From the NCBI RefSeq assembly GCF_022230925.1, contig NZ_JAKKFH010000016.1, forward strand, positions 1 to 64,000: DNA of 64,000 bases, given 5' to 3'. This DNA comes from Micromonospora alfalfae (GTDB lineage: Bacteria; Actinomycetota; Actinomycetes; Mycobacteriales; Micromonosporaceae). How positions within the stretch are numbered: the stretch's first letter is position 1; each line of letters starts with the position of its first letter. The notes under the pieces were generated by a model. It saw only the letters and a program-made list of their open reading frames with translations. It did no database searches and was not told the DNA's origin. The position numbers and the translations under genes are program-made. Positions 26,300 to 35,075 of this stretch are shown here, in pieces.

Positions 26300-27483
26300 C
26301 CGCCGTCACCCCCGCGCCGCCCAGCACCGTCGTCCGTCCGGCGCCCGCCGGCGCCGTACCCCCGAACCGCCCCGCCGGCCGCTCGCGACTCCGCACCCTG
26401 GCCGGCTTCGCCTTCGGCGCGGCGCTGCTGTTCGCCGTCGCTCCGCTGGTGTTGTCGGACTTCCGGCTGGCCCTGCTCGCCAAGTACCTCTGTGTCGCCA
26501 TGGTCGCGGTCGGCATCGGGATCGCCTGGGGCCGGGGCGGGATGCTCACCCTGGGCCAGGGCGTCTTCTTCGGCCTCGGCGGCTACGCGATGGCCATGCA
26601 CCTCAAGCTCGCCGACGCGGGCCCGGGTGGGATGCCCGACTTCATGCAGCTGTACGGGCAACTCGACGAGCTGCCGCTGTGGTGGCGGCCGTTCGCCAGC
26701 CCGTGGTTCGCGCTGCCCGCCACTGTGCTGCTGCCGATGGCTGTCGCCTTCGGGCTCGGCTCGCTGGTCTTCCGTCGCCGGGTCCGTGGCGCGTACTTCG
26801 CCATCCTCAGCCAGGCGCTCGCCGCCGCGATGGTGATCCTGCTGATCGGCCAGCAGGGCACCACGGGCGGCACCAACGGGCTCACCGACATCACCGGCTT
26901 CTTCGGCTACGACCTGGACGACCCGGTCAACCAGCGGATGGTGTACTTCATCATCGCCGGGACGCTGCTGGCGTTGCTCGCGCTGACCCGTCAGCTCATC
27001 CACAGCCGCTACGGCGAGCTGCTGGTGGCGGTCCGCGACGGTGAGGAACGGGTCCGCTTCCTGGGCTACGACCCGGCGTCGGTCAAGCTGGTGGCGTACG
27101 TGGTCGCGGCGGGAATGGCCGGGCTGGCCGGGGCGCTGTTCGTGCCGGCGGTGGGCATCATCTCGCCCGCGCTGATCGGCATCGTCCCGTCGATCGAGTT
27201 CGTCATCGGCGTCGCAGTGGGCGGCCGGGCGACACTGCTCGGGCCGGTGCTCGGCGCGGTGGCGGTCGCCTGGGCGCGTACCGCCCTCTCCGAGCGTTTC
27301 CCGGGCACCTGGACGTACCTCCAGGGGTTGCTCTTCGTGGTCGTGGTGGCGTTCCTGCCCGGCGGTCTGGCGTCGCTGTGGGCGTTGGCCCGCCGCCGCG
27401 ACGTCGCCGCGCAGCCGCTGCGGCGCGGGTGGTTGTCGCTGGGCCGACGACGCGCCGAGCGGACGGAGGTGCCGGCGGCATGA
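26296..27483 (+). CDS. urtC: urea ABC transporter, permease UrtC
   Basis: The 395-residue LivM-type permease pairs with UrtB. A Pro/Ala-rich cytoplasmic N terminus of about 35 residues precedes the first helix. Conserved parts include GIGIAWGRGGMLTLGQGVFFGLGGY, GQQGTTGGTNGLTDI and the AVRDGEERVRFLGYD loop. The C terminus is basic (RRRDVAAQPLRRGW). Its stop overlaps the urtD ATG in an ATGA, at the start of a 57-base tandem repeat. Confidence 0.9.
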   Translation: MTAVTPAPPSTVVRPAPAGAVPPNRPAGRSRLRTLAGFAFGAALLFAVAPLVLSDFRLALLAKYLCVAMVAVGIGIAWGRGGMLTLGQGVFFGLGGYAMAMHLKLADAGPGGMPDFMQLYGQLDELPLWWRPFASPWFALPATVLLPMAVAFGLGSLVFRRRVRGAYFAILSQALAAAMVILLIGQQGTTGGTNGLTDITGFFGYDLDDPVNQRMVYFIIAGTLLALLALTRQLIHSRYGELLVAVRDGEERVRFLGYDPASVKLVAYVVAAGMAGLAGALFVPAVGIISPALIGIVPSIEFVIGVAVGGRATLLGPVLGAVAVAWARTALSERFPGTWTYLQGLLFVVVVAFLPGGLASLWALARRRDVAAQPLRRGWLSLGRRRAERTEVPAA

Positions 27484-27593
27484 GCGAACGCACCGAGCGC
27501 AGGGAGGGCCGTGAGCGCATGCCCAGCCAGCACGGCATGAGCGAACGCACCGAGCGCAGGGAGGGCCGTGAGCGCATGCCCAGCCAGCACGGC
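27480..27593 (+). repeat. tandem duplication of a 57-base unit at the urtD start
   Basis: Two identical 57-base copies, 27480 to 27536 and 27537 to 27593, are followed by the first seven bases of a third. Each copy begins ATGAGCG, encodes 19 residues (SERTERREGRERMPSQHG after Met) and carries an internal AGGGAGGG and a second ATG. Because the length is a multiple of three, the frame is kept and each copy offers a fresh start codon for UrtD. Confidence 0.95.
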
Positions 27594-28370
27594 ATGAGCG
27601 GCGAACGGTTGGACGGGTTGTCCGTCCGTGACCTGCGGGTCAGCTTCGACGGCTTCACCGCTGTGGACGGCGTCTCGTTGGAGGTGCCCGCCGGTGACAT
27701 CCGGTTCCTGATCGGGCCGAACGGCGCCGGCAAGACCACGGTTGTCGACGCGGTCACCGGTCTGGTCCGGGCCACCGGCTCGGTCCGGTTCGGGGAGGAG
27801 GAACTGCTCGGCCGGCCGGTGCACCGGATCAGCCGACTCGGCATCGGGCGGACCTTCCAGACCTCGACGGTATTCGAGGAGCTGTCGGTGTTGCAGAACC
27901 TCGACATCGCGGCGGGCGCTCGCCGCAGTTGGGCGACGCTGGCCCGCCGCCGCCGTGGTGTGCCCGACGAGGTCGCCGCCGCGCTGGAGACCATCGGCCT
28001 GGCCGAGCGGGCCGCTGACCTCGCCGGGACGCTCGCGCACGGCCAGAAGCAGTGGCTGGAGATCGGCATGCTGCTGGTGCAGGACGCGCGGCTGCTGCTG
28101 CTGGACGAGCCGGTCGCCGGGATGAGCCATGAGGAACGCGACGCCACCGGCGCCCTGTTGGAGACGGTGAGCCGGGACCGCACCGTCGTCGTGATCGAGC
28201 ACGACATGGACTTCCTGCGTCGGTTCGCGCGCAGCGTCACGGTGCTGCACGCCGGCCGGGTGCTCAGCGAGGGCACTGTCGCGCAGGTCCAGGCGGATCC
28301 GCGCGTGCAGGAGGTCTACCTTGGCCACCCGGTGGACGCCGGGTCGGCCCGCACCGGCCTGGAGGCATGA
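27480..28370 (+). CDS. urtD: urea ABC transporter, ATP-binding protein UrtD
   Basis: This 296-residue LivG-type ATPase has Walker A GPNGAGKTT, the Q-loop GIGRTFQTSTVFEELSV, a signature region AHGQKQWLEIGM (as in other UrtD proteins, which lack a canonical LSGGQ), Walker B LLLLDEPVAGMS and the H-loop VVVIEHDMDF. The conserved domain begins only at SGERLDGLSVRDLRVSF, coded from 27594. The 38 residues before it come from a tandem repeat, so the functional start may be 27480, 27537 or 27594. The 27480 ATG overlaps the urtC stop. Confidence 0.88.
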   Translation: MSERTERREGRERMPSQHGMSERTERREGRERMPSQHGMSGERLDGLSVRDLRVSFDGFTAVDGVSLEVPAGDIRFLIGPNGAGKTTVVDAVTGLVRATGSVRFGEEELLGRPVHRISRLGIGRTFQTSTVFEELSVLQNLDIAAGARRSWATLARRRRGVPDEVAAALETIGLAERAADLAGTLAHGQKQWLEIGMLLVQDARLLLLDEPVAGMSHEERDATGALLETVSRDRTVVVIEHDMDFLRRFARSVTVLHAGRVLSEGTVAQVQADPRVQEVYLGHPVDAGSARTGLEA

Positions 28371-29062
28371 TGCTGACGCTGCGCGGGGTGCACGCCGGGT
28401 ACGGGCGTTCTGAGGTGCTGCACGGGGTCGATCTGGCGGTCCCGCCCGACGGGGTGGCCGCCGTGCTCGGGCACAACGGTGCCGGCAAGAGCACACTGCT
28501 GCGGGTTGCGGCGGGGCTGCTGCGCCCGAGTGCCGGCACCGTCGAGTTGGACGGTGAGGACGTCACCCGCGCCGGGCCGCACGAGCGGGTGGCGCGGGGG
28601 ATGGCGTACGTGCCGCAGGGTCAGCAGTGCTTCCCGCACCTGACCGCCGCGGAGAACCTGCGGCTGGTCGCCGACGGTCGGCGCGACGGGGCGGTGGCCA
28701 CGGCGGAGGTGCTGGATCTGTTTCCGGCACTGCGCCCGCTGCTGCGGCGTCGGGCCGGGCTGCTCTCCGGCGGTCAGCGCCAGCAGCTGGCCATCGCCCG
28801 GGCCCTGATCACCCGGCCGCGGCTGCTGATGCTCGACGAGCCGACCGAGGGCATCCAGCCGTCGGTTGTCGCGGAGATCCAGGAACGGATCGTCGAGCTG
28901 ACCCGGCAGTCCGGGTTCAGTGTGCTCCTCGTCGAGCAGCACCTGGGTTTCGCGCTGCGGGTGGCGGACCGCTACCACGTGCTGGAGTCGGGTCGGGTCA
29001 CCTCGCACGGCGACGGGGGTTCCACTGCCGAGCGGGAGGTCCGGGCGGCGTTGGCGGTGTGA
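28367..29062 (+). CDS. urtE: urea ABC transporter, ATP-binding protein UrtE
   Basis: The 231-residue LivF-type ATPase completes the importer. Walker A GHNGAGKST, AYVPQGQQCFPHLTAAENL, the signature LSGGQRQQLAIARAL, Walker B LLMLDEPTEGIQPS and VLLVEQHLGFAL are all present. Two ATG codons (28367 and 28370) are possible starts, the first overlapping the urtD stop. It is the last gene of the urt operon; the convergent LacI gene ends 15 bases away. Confidence 0.92.
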   Translation: MMLTLRGVHAGYGRSEVLHGVDLAVPPDGVAAVLGHNGAGKSTLLRVAAGLLRPSAGTVELDGEDVTRAGPHERVARGMAYVPQGQQCFPHLTAAENLRLVADGRRDGAVATAEVLDLFPALRPLLRRRAGLLSGGQRQQLAIARALITRPRLLMLDEPTEGIQPSVVAEIQERIVELTRQSGFSVLLVEQHLGFALRVADRYHVLESGRVTSHGDGGSTAEREVRAALAV

Positions 29063-29077
29063 TCGGCGTGGCGTCGG

Positions 29078-30112
29078 TCAGATCGTCGGTGCCGGCCCGG
29101 TCGAGTCGCGGACCACCAGCAGGTGCCCGGTGGGGCGGCGGCGAGGGCGTGTCGTGCGTGGCTTGAGCGCGAGGGCGAGTGCCGTGCGGCCCATCTCGGT
29201 CATCGGCAGGCGGATGGTGGTGAGGCTGGGTGCGAGGTCGGCAGCCACGGAGACGTCGTCGAAGCCGACGACTGACATTCGCGCGGGCACCGGCACGCGG
29301 CGCGAGCGCAACGTCGACAGCACGCCAATGGCCATCGCGTCGTTGAGCGCGATGATCGCCGTCGTCTCGGGATGGTCGTTGAGGATCTGCTCGGCGGCGG
29401 CGCGTCCACCGCCGCGGGTGAAGTCGCTGTGCACGACGGCGAGGTCGGCGGGGGACCGCCCGCGCTCCCGCAGAGCCGACGACACTCCGGCCAGCCGGTC
29501 GGCGACGGTGGTGAGGCCGGCGCTGCCCGCGGCGACAGCGATCCGCCGGTGGCCGAGATCCATCAGGTGCTGGGCGAGCGCGAAGCCACCGGCCTCGTTG
29601 TCCGGCAGCACGGCGTCGACGCCGAGCGCGTGCCGTCCGATGGCGGCGGCCCGGCCGCCGTGGTCCTGGAACGTGGCCAGCTCGGCGCGCGCCGCGCTCT
29701 CCATCCGTGGGTCGTCGTAGCCGGAACCGCTGATCAGGACGATGCCGACCCGCTGGGCGATCAGGTGGCGCAGCTGTTGCAGCTCGTAGTCGGGGTCGCG
29801 GCCGGACTGGCAGATCTGCACGAGCAGCCCCTGCTCGGCGGCGAGCTGGATGACCCCAGCGGCGATCTCGGAGAAATACGGGTCGTCGACCTGATGGACG
29901 ATCAAACCCACAGTGGAGGTGGCCCCGCTGGCCAGGGTGCGGGCGTACGGGTTGGCCACGTAGCCCAGTTCGCGAGCGACCTGCCGGATCCGATCGGCCA
30001 CCTCGGCGCTGACCCCCTCACGGCCGGCGAGGGCGCGGGAGGCGGTCGCCAGCGAGACGGCGGCGTGTCGGGCGACGTCCACGAGGCGCGGCCGCTGGCT
30101 GGCCCTGGGCAT
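29078..30112 (-). CDS. LacI-family transcriptional repressor
   Basis: The 344-residue regulator starts at the ATG at 30112, chosen because GGAAGG precedes it while the ATG at 30136 has no ribosome site. The N-terminal HTH and hinge are typical (LVDVARHAAVSLATASRAL, ELGYVANPYARTLASG). A sugar-binding-type ligand domain follows, with HQVDDPYFSEIAAGV and VVGFDDVSVAADL. A double operator for this family lies between its start and the divergent secreted-protein genes, which it probably controls together with itself. Confidence 0.87.
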   Translation of the reverse strand: MPRASQRPRLVDVARHAAVSLATASRALAGREGVSAEVADRIRQVARELGYVANPYARTLASGATSTVGLIVHQVDDPYFSEIAAGVIQLAAEQGLLVQICQSGRDPDYELQQLRHLIAQRVGIVLISGSGYDDPRMESAARAELATFQDHGGRAAAIGRHALGVDAVLPDNEAGGFALAQHLMDLGHRRIAVAAGSAGLTTVADRLAGVSSALRERGRSPADLAVVHSDFTRGGGRAAAEQILNDHPETTAIIALNDAMAIGVLSTLRSRRVPVPARMSVVGFDDVSVAADLAPSLTTIRLPMTEMGRTALALALKPRTTRPRRRPTGHLLVVRDSTGPAPTI

Positions 30113-30181
30113 CGGCAACCTTCCGAAAACATCCATGTCGCCCGATCTGTTGCGAGCGACATCGATCGAAGCCTAGGGTAC

Positions 30182-30205
30182 GTAAGCGCTTTCGTAAGCG
30201 CTTAC
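30182..30205. promoter_or_regulatory. double LacI-type operator
   Basis: Two adjacent 12-base sites, GTAAGCGCTTTC at 30182 and GTAAGCGCTTAC at 30194, sit back to back. Both hold the AAGCGCTT core of LacI-family operators; the second is a perfect palindrome. They lie 70 bases upstream of the repressor start and 41 bases before the divergent gene, so the repressor likely controls both. Confidence 0.8.
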
Positions 30206-30245
30206 GTGACCGGCATCCGGGATGCCGCGAAACGAGGTGACAGCC

Positions 30246-31193
30246 ATGTCCAGGGCCCGAAGAGCGGCCGTCTCCCTCCTGGCGATCGGCGCACTGACCG
30301 GCGCCAGCGCGCCAGCGGCGCAGGCGGATCGCAGCATGTCGTCCGACGTCCACCCGGCGCTGCGCGCGCACCTGGTCGCCGCGTACGACTTCGACCACCC
30401 GGTGCCCGGCGACCCCGCCCTCGAACGCGACCAGGGGCGTTCCGGCACCGAGATCGAGCTGATCAACGGCGGTGCCGCCATGCGGGTGCCGGACCGCGCC
30501 TACCGCGGCAGCGGCAACGCGGTGCAGACCCGGCAGGTCGCCCCCGCCGTCGCCGGCAACGACGACTGGAAGGCCGGCACCTGGTCGGCCAGCGGGGTGC
30601 GGACACTGCGTGCCTTCAGCGCCACCGCCGGCACCACGGTCATGGGCTGGTTCAAGCTGAACATGGACAATCCCCTACCCAACTCCACCACCGCCGACCC
30701 GGACGACAGGTACAACGCGATCGGGCTGGCCGGAGTGCTGACCGGCGACTCCGACGGCCACGGCGTCCGCGCCCTGCTGGAGCTGATCGACGTCGACGGG
30801 GAGTTGCGCCTCGTCGCGCTCGGCCGGCGGCTCGACGGCGGCAACTCACAGACCTTCGCCGCCACCCGGGACTGGCGCGAGCTGCTGCCGGTGGGGGAGT
30901 GGGTGCACCTCGCCGCCACCTTCGACTTCAACACCGGCGCGCTCGCCCTCTACCGCAACGGCGAGCCGGTGGACGGCTTCTACACCCGCGCCGACGACCC
31001 GTGGCTGGTGTCCGGGCCGGGCCCGCACGTGACCACCGCGTCCGACCCCCGGGGCATCAAGATCGGCGGGAGCTTCCCGCAGGACACACTCGAACGCAAC
31101 CCGTGCGACTGCCGGATGGACGGCCTGATGTTCCTCGACAGTGTGGTCTCCGCGAACGACGTACGGAGGCAGTACCGCCACCTTGCCCGCTGA
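30246..31193 (+). CDS. secreted LamG/concanavalin A-like protein
   Basis: The 315-residue protein has a cleavable signal peptide ending at PAAQADR near residue 28. The rest resembles a LamG-type jelly roll, with TVMGWFKLN, WVHLAATFDFNTGALALYRNGEPVDG and a C-terminal DGLMFLDSVVSANDVRRQY, the usual closing helix of such domains. It probably binds carbohydrate. No catalytic residues are recognised. The ATG at 30246 follows GAGGTGA. It forms a unit with the next gene under the LacI operators. Confidence 0.75.
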   Translation: MSRARRAAVSLLAIGALTGASAPAAQADRSMSSDVHPALRAHLVAAYDFDHPVPGDPALERDQGRSGTEIELINGGAAMRVPDRAYRGSGNAVQTRQVAPAVAGNDDWKAGTWSASGVRTLRAFSATAGTTVMGWFKLNMDNPLPNSTTADPDDRYNAIGLAGVLTGDSDGHGVRALLELIDVDGELRLVALGRRLDGGNSQTFAATRDWRELLPVGEWVHLAATFDFNTGALALYRNGEPVDGFYTRADDPWLVSGPGPHVTTASDPRGIKIGGSFPQDTLERNPCDCRMDGLMFLDSVVSANDVRRQYRHLAR

Positions 31194-31230
31194 CCACCCT
31201 CGGCACCGTCCCACCGAGAAGGAGACACGC

Positions 31231-33333
31231 GTGCGCACCCTGCACCGCCGCGCCGGCACCGTCCGCCGGCCCACACTGAGGGCCGGCCTCACCGCCCTCG
31301 TGCTGATCCTGTCCACACTGGTCGCCACGCCCGCGCGCGCCGCCGACGCGGTCTACGACCCGATCCCCGAGATGCCGGTCCAGTCCCGACTGGGGCTGGT
31401 CCTCAGCGAGTACGCCAGCTTCCCGCAGTCGTACCCCACGCCGGCGCCGACCGACGCGCGGCTCATGCGTACCGCACGGATCAACACCATCATGGAGGTG
31501 CCCGACGGCTCCGGCCGGCGGGCGGTGCCCGACCTCAACGGCAGCCTCTACCTGGTCGAGGGTGGCGTGCCGCACGTCTACCTGGACGTGGCCGCGACGT
31601 TCGCGCCGCGGTTCTTCTCCGGTCGTGGGCTCGGCCAGGGCTTCGGGTACGTCGCCTTCCACCCGGAGTTCGGGGCGAACGGCCGGTTCTACACCATCCA
31701 CACCGAGTTGGCGTCGACGACGACCGCCACAGCGGACTACGCCCAGCCCAACACCCTCTTCCACGGTGTCATCACCGAGTGGACGGCGACGGATCCGGCC
31801 GCCGCCACCTTCGCCGGTACGCACCGGGAGGTGCTGCGCATCGGCTTCGGCGGTCAGGTACACGGCATCCAGGAGATCAACTTCAACCCCACCGCCAAGC
31901 GGCACGACCGCGACTACGGCCTGCTGTACCTCGCCGTCGGCGACGGTGGCCAGGGCGCGCGCAACACCGATCCGCAGAACCTTGCCCTGCCGCACGGCAA
32001 GCTGCTGCGGATCGACCCCCGGGGCACCAACTCCGCCAACGGGCGTTACGGCATCCCCGCCGGGAACCCGTTCGTCGGCAGGCCCGGCGCGCTCGGCGAG
32101 CTCTACGCGGTGGGTTTCCGGGACCCGCACCGGTTCAGCTGGGACCGGGCGACCGGCCGGATGTACCTCGGGCACATCGGTGAACACGCCGTCGAGGCCA
32201 TCTACGAGGTCCGCGCCGGGGACAACTTCGGCTGGAGCGAGCGCGAAGGCTCCTTCGTCTTCGACAGGGCGGCAACGAACCAGTGCGACCGGCTGTTCCC
32301 GCTGCCCGCCGACGATGACAGGTACGGCTACACCTACCCGGTCGCCGCGTACGACCACGACCCCGCCGCCGGTTGGAACTGCACCGACGACGTCGGTGTC
32401 GCGGTGGCCGGTGGCTTCGTCTACCGGGGGCGGGCGCTGCCCGCGCTGCGCGGAAAGTACGTCTTCGGCGACCTGGTCGACGGCCGGGTGTTCTACACCG
32501 AGGCCAACGAGATGCGCCGGGGCCGGGATCTGGCCACGATCCACCAGCTCGCGCTCTTCGACACGGCTGGCACCCCGGTCCGGATGCGCGACCTGTCCGC
32601 CCCGGGCGCGCCCGGTGACCCCAACCGGGTGGACCTGCGCTTCGGCACCGACGCCGCCGGTGAGCTCTACGTCGTCGCGAAGGCCAACGGAAAGGTCTGG
32701 AAGGTGACCGGTACCCGGGAGTTCGCCAGCGGTGACGTCGGAGACGTCACAGTCCGCCGCACCGCCGGAGCCGCGAACTGGGCGCCGGTGACGCCGGCGA
32801 AGTGGCAGTTCACAGGCGACCAGGTCATCCTGGCCGAGGCCGGGGAGAGCCGGCCGGGCCCGCGCCGGCCCTTCGAGTACGCAGTGCTGACCAACGGCCC
32901 GCAGTGGTCGTCGGTGCGGATCGACGCCGAGGTACGACTCGACACCCCGGTGGAGGTCACCAACCGGGACGTGATCATCGTCTTCGGCTGGCGCTCCGAC
33001 ACCGAGTTCTACTACGCCCACCTCTCCACCGACAACACGATCTATCCGCACAACGGCATCTTCAAGGTGGACAACGCCGACCGGGAGCGCATCGACCACC
33101 AGTGGAACGGCCGCTCCCGGGGCGCCAATCCGGCGATCACCGATGCCAGGTGGCACCACGTCCGGGTGGTGCACCTGCCGACCACCGGCGAGATCGCCGT
33201 CTACCTCGACGGGCACCGCGACCCGCTGCTCACCGCGAAGGACACCACCTTCGGCTCGGGCCGGGTCGGCTTCGGCTCGTTCGACAACGTGGGCCGACTG
33301 CGCAACCTGACCGTCACCGGCACGCCGGCCTGA
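31231..33333 (+). CDS. secreted PQQ-type sugar dehydrogenase-like protein with C-terminal LamG-like domain
   Basis: The GTG at 31231 follows AGAAGGAGA and gives 700 residues. A signal peptide ends at ATPARAAD near residue 37. Residues about 50 to 490 form a glucose/sorbosone dehydrogenase-like propeller: GQGFGYVAFHPEFGANGRFY, LLYLAVGDGGQGARNTDPQN, HGKLLRIDPRG and VGFRDPHRFSWD. Residues about 500 to 700 are a second, concanavalin A-like domain (RWHHVRVVHLPTTGEIAVYL). It may oxidise an extracellular sugar; cofactor use is not proven by sequence. It lies 37 bases after the LamG gene. Confidence 0.75.
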   Translation: MRTLHRRAGTVRRPTLRAGLTALVLILSTLVATPARAADAVYDPIPEMPVQSRLGLVLSEYASFPQSYPTPAPTDARLMRTARINTIMEVPDGSGRRAVPDLNGSLYLVEGGVPHVYLDVAATFAPRFFSGRGLGQGFGYVAFHPEFGANGRFYTIHTELASTTTATADYAQPNTLFHGVITEWTATDPAAATFAGTHREVLRIGFGGQVHGIQEINFNPTAKRHDRDYGLLYLAVGDGGQGARNTDPQNLALPHGKLLRIDPRGTNSANGRYGIPAGNPFVGRPGALGELYAVGFRDPHRFSWDRATGRMYLGHIGEHAVEAIYEVRAGDNFGWSEREGSFVFDRAATNQCDRLFPLPADDDRYGYTYPVAAYDHDPAAGWNCTDDVGVAVAGGFVYRGRALPALRGKYVFGDLVDGRVFYTEANEMRRGRDLATIHQLALFDTAGTPVRMRDLSAPGAPGDPNRVDLRFGTDAAGELYVVAKANGKVWKVTGTREFASGDVGDVTVRRTAGAANWAPVTPAKWQFTGDQVILAEAGESRPGPRRPFEYAVLTNGPQWSSVRIDAEVRLDTPVEVTNRDVIIVFGWRSDTEFYYAHLSTDNTIYPHNGIFKVDNADRERIDHQWNGRSRGANPAITDARWHHVRVVHLPTTGEIAVYLDGHRDPLLTAKDTTFGSGRVGFGSFDNVGRLRNLTVTGTPA

Positions 33334-33435
33334 ACCGGGGGCGCGGTGGGGACGACGACGCTCGCGCCGTCGTCCCCGCCGGCTCATCCGTCGACCTGCC
33401 CCGGCGGGCCCGGTCCGGTTCGTAGAATTCCTGCC

Positions 33436-33906
33436 ATGCCGGAGATCGTCGAGTTGTTGGCCTCGCCCGTGCACCGCTTCCTGGGCCGGCCCGCCGACGG
33501 CCCGGCCCCGGCCCCGCCCGGTGAGCTGGTTGACGCCGTCCGGATCCGGGCCGGCCTCGGCATCGTCGGCGACAGGTACTTCGGCCAGCAGGCACACCGC
33601 GACGCCAGCGTCACAGTGATCGCGCAGGAGTCGCTGCCGGCCGGCATCGGCCTGGCCGAGGTGCGGCGCAACATCCTCACCACCGGGATCGCCGTGGACG
33701 AGCTGATCGGCAGGGTGCTGGTGCTGGACTCCGGCGACGGCCCGGTCAGCCTGCGGGTCAACCGGGCGGCCCGACCGTGCGCCTGGATGGACGTCACCGT
33801 CGGCCCGGGGACGTGGAAGGCGCTGCGCACCACCGGCGGCATCCGCTGTACGCCCCTCAACGACGGAACCCTGCGCGTCGGCGCTGTAGAGGCCGTCGTG
33901 AGCTGA
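33436..33906 (+). CDS. MOSC-domain protein
   Basis: The 156-residue protein is a single MOSC domain: ASPVHRF at the N terminus, GIVGDRYFG, VTVIAQESL, VRRNILTTGIAVDELIG and the conserved cysteine in ARPCAWMD near residue 115. MOSC domains bind molybdenum cofactor sulfur or transfer sulfur in molybdoenzymes and N-hydroxylated-compound reductases. It is alone, without a molybdoenzyme gene nearby. Confidence 0.85.
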   Translation: MPEIVELLASPVHRFLGRPADGPAPAPPGELVDAVRIRAGLGIVGDRYFGQQAHRDASVTVIAQESLPAGIGLAEVRRNILTTGIAVDELIGRVLVLDSGDGPVSLRVNRAARPCAWMDVTVGPGTWKALRTTGGIRCTPLNDGTLRVGAVEAVVS

Positions 33907-34063
33907 GGACAGGGCTCGACGTCGGCGGCCGAGCTGGCGGATTCGGCGAGGTGACGCTCTGGCGAGCTGGTGCGTGGTAGAACCAAACCGCGCATCGGCT
34001 CGCAGGTCTCCTGGCAGCCGGGGGCAGTGCCGACGGGACCTCATCCGAAACAGAGGTGGTGCG

Positions 34064-34591
34064 TTGAACCTCGAGCTGCGGCAGCTCATCGAGGAGCTGC
34101 GGGCTGAGCTGGCCGACGTGCCGGAAAGCCTGGCCTACGCCGAGTTCGGCGAGGGGGCGGGGATCGACGCCGTGCCGGCGGGGCTCCCGGCCGACCTCCG
34201 AGACCTCCTGCTGGTTGCCGACGGGCTGCGGGCGGGTCGGGTCGAGCTGGCGTCCTCGTCGACCCTCACCGGGATGCAGTACCACCTGGACTACGCGCCG
34301 GACTTCTCGTCCATCCCGCAGGACCGGGCCGGCTGGCTGGTGGTCGGCACCCGCAGCGACGAGCCGATCTTCATGGATCGCGGCACGGGAGCGATCTGGT
34401 ACTTCCCGCCCAACGGCACCGAATGGTTCATGTCCGACGCGTTCGAGGAGTTGGCCCCCGACGTGGAATCCTTCGTGGACTACTACCTGCTCGGGCCGGG
34501 CTACGCCGACCTGACCCCCGCCGACGACAGGTGGTTCGCGTTCCTCGACGAGCAGGGCCTGCTCGATGAGGACGACGAGGACGGCAGCTGA
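34064..34591 (+). CDS. SMI1/KNR4 (SUKH)-like protein
   Basis: The TTG at 34064, preceded by GAGGTGG, gives 175 residues. The fold is suggested by LPADLRDLLLVADGLRAG near residue 45, AGWLVVGTRSDEPIFMDRG near 95 and the acidic C terminus. SUKH proteins often act as immunity proteins against contact-dependent or polymorphic toxins, but no toxin gene is adjacent and many stand-alone copies have no known role. It is convergent with a NTF2-like gene, two bases apart. Confidence 0.65.
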   Translation: MNLELRQLIEELRAELADVPESLAYAEFGEGAGIDAVPAGLPADLRDLLLVADGLRAGRVELASSSTLTGMQYHLDYAPDFSSIPQDRAGWLVVGTRSDEPIFMDRGTGAIWYFPPNGTEWFMSDAFEELAPDVESFVDYYLLGPGYADLTPADDRWFAFLDEQGLLDEDDEDGS

Positions 34592-34592
34592 G

Positions 34593-34970
34593 TCAGACCG
34601 GGCTGATGTGTGCGGCCAGGACCCGCCAGCCGTGCGGGTCGTCGTGCACCCACGTCCGGGTGTAGCGCAGCCGCGCAGCGAACGGCGCCCCCTCGGAGAC
34701 GCCGGACACCCGGCCCAGGAAGAACGTCACCCCCGTCGCGCCGACAACGAGCAGATCCAGCTCCTCCTCCACCAGTTCCTCAATGACCAAGCGGCGGTCC
34801 CGATGGGCGGCCAGGTCGTCCTGCTTGGTCTGGGTACGCCCGTCCGGGCCGATCGCGATCAGCTGGTCGACCAGCAACTGATCGAGGGCGGCGACGTCAC
34901 CGGCCCGCTGGGCGGCCTGCAGGGTGCGCTCGGCGTCGAGCAGTTCGGCCTCGCGTGCGCTGTCCGGCAT
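34593..34970 (-). CDS. NTF2-like (DUF4440) protein
   Basis: The 125-residue product matches the SnoaL/DUF4440 branch of the NTF2-like fold: an N-terminal helix (AERTLQAAQRAGDVAALDQLL), the LIAIGPDG turn, and a curved sheet ending in YTRTWVHDDPHGWRVLAAHIS. Such proteins bind or isomerise small hydrophobic ligands, or have no enzymatic role. Nothing in the surroundings narrows this. Confidence 0.75.
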   Translation of the reverse strand: MPDSAREAELLDAERTLQAAQRAGDVAALDQLLVDQLIAIGPDGRTQTKQDDLAAHRDRRLVIEELVEEELDLLVVGATGVTFFLGRVSGVSEGAPFAARLRYTRTWVHDDPHGWRVLAAHISPV

Positions 34971-35075
34971 CGTGACGTCCTCCCGTTCGGGTCCGACCCG
35001 GTGCCACCATCGGCCCGGGCTGTCCGCATTGTGGCAGCCAACCTGGCCGGGGGCGGGTGGGATCGCCGCCGACCT

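Noticed and set aside
27480..27593. CRISPR-like repeats
   Set aside because: The two copies are directly adjacent without spacers and are translated as part of urtD.
31057..34089. Long minus-strand open frame opposite the sugar-dehydrogenase-like gene
   Set aside because: It is antisense to genes with clear domains, has no recognisable motif and is the usual shadow frame of GC-rich coding DNA. The same holds for long frames at 17994-20672, 19777-21855, 61331-63856 and 45827-48403.
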